A DNA stretch of 64,000 bases from Candidatus Latescibacterota bacterium (GTDB lineage Bacteria; Latescibacterota; UBA2968; UBA8231). Under the pieces are notes generated by a model that saw only the letters and a list, made by a program, of their open reading frames with translations, was not told the DNA's origin and did no database searches. A program made the translations under genes and the position numbers. The DNA is taken from positions 1-64,000 of the forward strand of contig JAJEFJ010000068.1 of the NCBI GenBank assembly GCA_022820485.1, written 5' to 3'. Below are positions 61,728-64,000 of this stretch, one piece after another (position 1 is the stretch's first letter; every line of letters begins with the position of its first letter).

Positions 61728-62723
61728 ATGTTCCGCATCGGCCCTATAACCGCTGATCCCGGCATCCTGCTCGCGCCTATGGAGGATGTCTCCGAGCTGC
61801 CGTTCCGCCTGATTTGCCGGGAACTGGGAGCCGACATCGTCTATACCGAATTCGTCAATGCCGAGGGGCTGCTGCGCGAGGATCCCAACGGGCCGCGCCG
61901 CGCTTTTCGCAAGCTGCGCTTTGCAGCAGCCGAGCGGCCCTTGGCGATCCAGCTTTACGGCGCGGCCTCGCTGTCTATGGAGAAAGCCGCGGAGATCGCC
62001 AGTGCGCAGCATCCAGACTTCATCGACATCAACTGCGGCTGCTGGGTGAGCAATGTGGCGCTGCGCGGAGCCGGGGCCGGGCTGCTGCGCGACTTGCCGC
62101 AGATGAAGGAGGTCGTCTCGCGCGTCATCGGCGCAACGCACCTGCCGGTGACCGTGAAGACGCGCCTCGGCTGGGACCAGCAGAGCATCCGCATCGTCGA
62201 AGTAGCTCAGATGCTCGAAGATCTGGGCGTGCAGGCGCTGGCCATTCACTGCCGCACCCGCGCGCAAGGCCACAAGGGCGCGGTGGACTACGAGTGGATA
62301 CCCAAGGTCAAGGCCGCGGTCTCGATACCGATCATTCTCAACGGCGACGTGACCTCGCCGCAGATGGTCAAACACGCCTTTGACAGCACGGGGTGCGACG
62401 GGGTAATGATCGGTCGCGGTGCCATCCGCCACCCGTGGATTTTCCGCGAGTCCCAGCACTACCTACAGACGGGTGCGCTCTTGCCCGAACCAAGCTGTCA
62501 GGAGCGCATCGAACTGTGCCTCAAACACCTGCGACTAGCCGTTGAACACGACGGCCCGCGAGGGGCACTGGTCGGCGTGCGTCGTCACTACGCCGGGTAT
62601 TTTCGCGGTCTGCGCGGCGCAGCGCAGCTCAGAGCCGAGCTGGCTAGCTACAAGGAGCTAGACCCCTTGTTGGATCGCCTCGCCGAGCTGCGCGACACCG
62701 ATCCAGAACGCCTCGCCGCCTGA
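61728..62723 (+). CDS. tRNA-dihydrouridine synthase
   Basis: The 331-residue FMN barrel has LAPMEDVSELPFRLICRELG, YTEFVNAEGLL, IQLYGA, FIDINCGCWVSNVALRGAGAGLL, LPVTVKTRLGWD, ALAIHCRTRAQGHKGAVDYEWI, and GDVTSP with GVMIGRGAIRHPWIF. The normal N-x-GCP motif is NCGCW: the Cys is kept but Pro is Trp. It is DusB-like and reduces uridines in tRNA. Confidence 0.92.
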   Translation: MFRIGPITADPGILLAPMEDVSELPFRLICRELGADIVYTEFVNAEGLLREDPNGPRRAFRKLRFAAAERPLAIQLYGAASLSMEKAAEIASAQHPDFIDINCGCWVSNVALRGAGAGLLRDLPQMKEVVSRVIGATHLPVTVKTRLGWDQQSIRIVEVAQMLEDLGVQALAIHCRTRAQGHKGAVDYEWIPKVKAAVSIPIILNGDVTSPQMVKHAFDSTGCDGVMIGRGAIRHPWIFRESQHYLQTGALLPEPSCQERIELCLKHLRLAVEHDGPRGALVGVRRHYAGYFRGLRGAAQLRAELASYKELDPLLDRLAELRDTDPERLAA

Positions 62724-62885
62724 TTCCCATCCCGCTGTAATTTCCGCTCCCGTCCCGTTTAACTGTGTACGATTTATAAATTTTTTCTATTAATTACATA
62801 GTAATAATTAATTTGTCCAATAAATAGAACCCTCTATTTTATGCTGCGGCGAATGACATAACTCTTCCATACAAAGGAGACTCCT
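62724..62885. promoter_or_regulatory. AT-rich upstream region of the inositol-phosphate synthase gene
   Basis: A sharply AT-rich stretch contains an imperfect inverted repeat near 62792-62815 (ATTAATTAC and TAATAATTAAT arms around ATAG). It probably holds the promoter and an operator for the following gene. I cannot name the regulator. Confidence 0.45.
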
Positions 62886-64000
62886 GTGAACCAACCCAAA
62901 TCTATCGCCCCGGCCACGGGCAAACTCGGCGTCCTAATTCCCGGCATGGGCGCTGTGGCCACCACAGTTATCGCCGGCGTCGAAGCCATCAAAGCCGGCA
63001 TCGGCCAGCCCATCGGCTCGCTGACCCAGATGAGTACCATCCGCTTGGGCAAGCGCACCGAGGGACGCTCGCCGCTCATCAAGGACTTCGTGCCTTTGGC
63101 CGACATCGACAGCCTCGTCTTCGGCGGCTGGGACGTCTTTCCAGAGGACGCCTATGACTCGGCCATCCACGCCGGCGTCTTGGACCAAAGGCTGCTCGAC
63201 CAGATCGCGGACCCGCTCAAGACCGTCAAGCCGATGCCCGCGGTTTTCGACCGCAACTACGTGCGCCGCCTCGAAGGCTCCAACGTCAAAAGTGCCAAGA
63301 GCAAGTGGGATGCCGTACTGGAAGTGCGCGAAGACATCCAGCGCTTCAAGGCCGACAACGGCGTCGAGCGGCTAGTGATGATTTGGTGCGGCAGCACGGA
63401 AATTTTCATGGAACACCACGAAGTACACGACGAGATCGAGAGCCTCGAAAAAGCCATCCAAGAAAACCACCCGGCCATTCCTCCAAGCATGATCTACGCG
63501 TACGCCGCGCTGCAGGAAGGCGTACCTTTCCTAAACGGCGCGCCGAACTTGACTGTAGATGTCCCGGCTATGGTCGAATTGGCGCGGCAAAAGGGCGTGC
63601 CCATCGGCGGCAAGGACTTCAAGACCGGTCAGACCCTGATGAAGACCCTGCTAGCCCCGGGTCTCAAGGCGCGGATGCTCGGCGTGCAAGGCTGGTTTTC
63701 GACCAACATCTTGGGCAATCGCGACGGCGAGGTGCTCGACGACCCCGATTCGTTCAAGACCAAGGAAGTCAGCAAGCTCGACGTGCTGGAGTTCATCTTG
63801 CAGCCCAACCTCTATCCCGAACTCTACGGCGATATTTACCACAAGGTGCGGATCAACTACTATCCGCCGCGCGGCGACGAGAAAGAGGGTTGGGACAACA
63901 TCGACATCTTCGGCTGGATGGGCATGCCCATGCAGATCAAGGTCGATTTCCTCTGCCGCGATTCGATTCTCGCCGCGCCGCTGGTCTTGGACTTGGTGCT
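62886..64000 (+). CDS. Myo-inositol-1-phosphate synthase (incomplete at window edge)
   Basis: A GTG start with AAAGGAGA 5-6 nt upstream opens a frame that runs off the window, giving about 371 residues. Motifs are LGVLIPGMGAVATTVIAGVEAI (NAD site), GGWDVFPEDAY, VMIWCGSTEIF, MIYAYAALQEGVPFLNGAPN, GGKDFKTGQTLMKTLL and STNILGNRDGEVLDD. It turns glucose-6-phosphate into inositol-3-phosphate. Gfo/Idh enzymes elsewhere in the window could act on inositols, but this is inference. Confidence 0.95.
   Translation, partial: MNQPKSIAPATGKLGVLIPGMGAVATTVIAGVEAIKAGIGQPIGSLTQMSTIRLGKRTEGRSPLIKDFVPLADIDSLVFGGWDVFPEDAYDSAIHAGVLDQRLLDQIADPLKTVKPMPAVFDRNYVRRLEGSNVKSAKSKWDAVLEVREDIQRFKADNGVERLVMIWCGSTEIFMEHHEVHDEIESLEKAIQENHPAIPPSMIYAYAALQEGVPFLNGAPNLTVDVPAMVELARQKGVPIGGKDFKTGQTLMKTLLAPGLKARMLGVQGWFSTNILGNRDGEVLDDPDSFKTKEVSKLDVLEFILQPNLYPELYGDIYHKVRINYYPPRGDEKEGWDNIDIFGWMGMPMQIKVDFLCRDSILAAPLVLDLV

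Noticed and set aside
1..64000. CRISPR array, tRNA or rRNA genes
   Set aside because: No regularly spaced palindromic repeats and no clear tRNA or rRNA signature seen by eye; a tRNAscan or Infernal run would settle it.

Overview
The window looks like one contig from an uncultured, fairly GC-rich, diderm bacterium. Evidence for an outer membrane: a TonB-dependent receptor, an LpoB-like lipoprotein and a short beta-barrel protein. Large accessory-gene content, a phytanoyl-CoA-dioxygenase-family oxygenase, several Gfo/Idh/MocA oxidoreductases, unusual glycoside-hydrolase-like proteins and an FlgD/T9SS-like C-terminus on a secreted protease fit groups such as Latescibacterota or Poribacteria. That placement is inference; no rRNA or tRNA gene was recognised.

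Layout. 1-7.2 kb is a lower-GC accessory island. It opens with the 3' end of an IS5-like element that has cut off the front of a GHKL ATPase gene, followed by an unknown gene. Facing them is a tightly overlapping minus-strand operon: complete GHKL ATPase, a radical-SAM-like protein without the Fe-S cysteines, and an intact B12-binding/radical-SAM protein. 7.4-8.65 kb is a TnpB element that appears to have landed in the 3' end of the next gene. 8.6-14.2 kb (minus) is a catabolic set: alpha/alpha-barrel-like protein, five-bladed-propeller glycosidase-like protein, an AT-rich Bacteroidota-like esterase lipoprotein, and an aldehyde dehydrogenase. 14.5-22.7 kb is a plus-strand train of unrelated accessory genes (PhyH oxygenase, P-loop kinase, PHP phosphatase, ankyrin protein, methyltransferase, MBL hydrolase, class V aminotransferase, AAC(3)-like acetyltransferase), closed by a convergent HAD phosphatase.

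22.9-27.3 kb holds a nitrilase-family amidase and an envelope cluster (beta-barrel protein, LpoB-like, COG3014-like). 27.6-36.1 kb was gfo-spoU-clcA in origin; it is now split by an Rpn-type nuclease gene and a secreted subtilase, and a shrunken chimeric copy of gfo-spoU sits directly before clcA. 36-42 kb: TPR protein, flavoprotein disulfide reductase, AAA/PD-(D/E)XK protein, GMC oxidoreductase. 42.3-44.8 kb holds two toxin-antitoxin-like modules, each flanked by direct repeats made from the 3' ends of the neighbouring genes. 45-52.6 kb: sugar-derivative oxidoreductase, TIM-barrel isomerase, SDR, formate-THF ligase, an odd voltage-gated-like ion channel and a PLP decarboxylase. 52.7-55.3 kb is a TonB receptor. 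55.5-64 kb is mostly housekeeping: ftsY, queG, rseP, cdsA, uppS, 5-formyl-THF cyclo-ligase, NIPSNAP protein, dus and the start of myo-inositol-phosphate synthase.

Themes. Many starts are TTG or GTG with good ribosome binding sites. Gene pairs are often coupled by 4-8 nt overlaps. Accessory cassettes repeatedly sit beside partial duplications of neighbouring genes. The best candidate for an undescribed system is the GHKL ATPase / degenerate radical SAM / B12-radical SAM operon at 2.4-7.2 kb. The best structural puzzle is the gene-tail duplications around the toxin-antitoxin modules.
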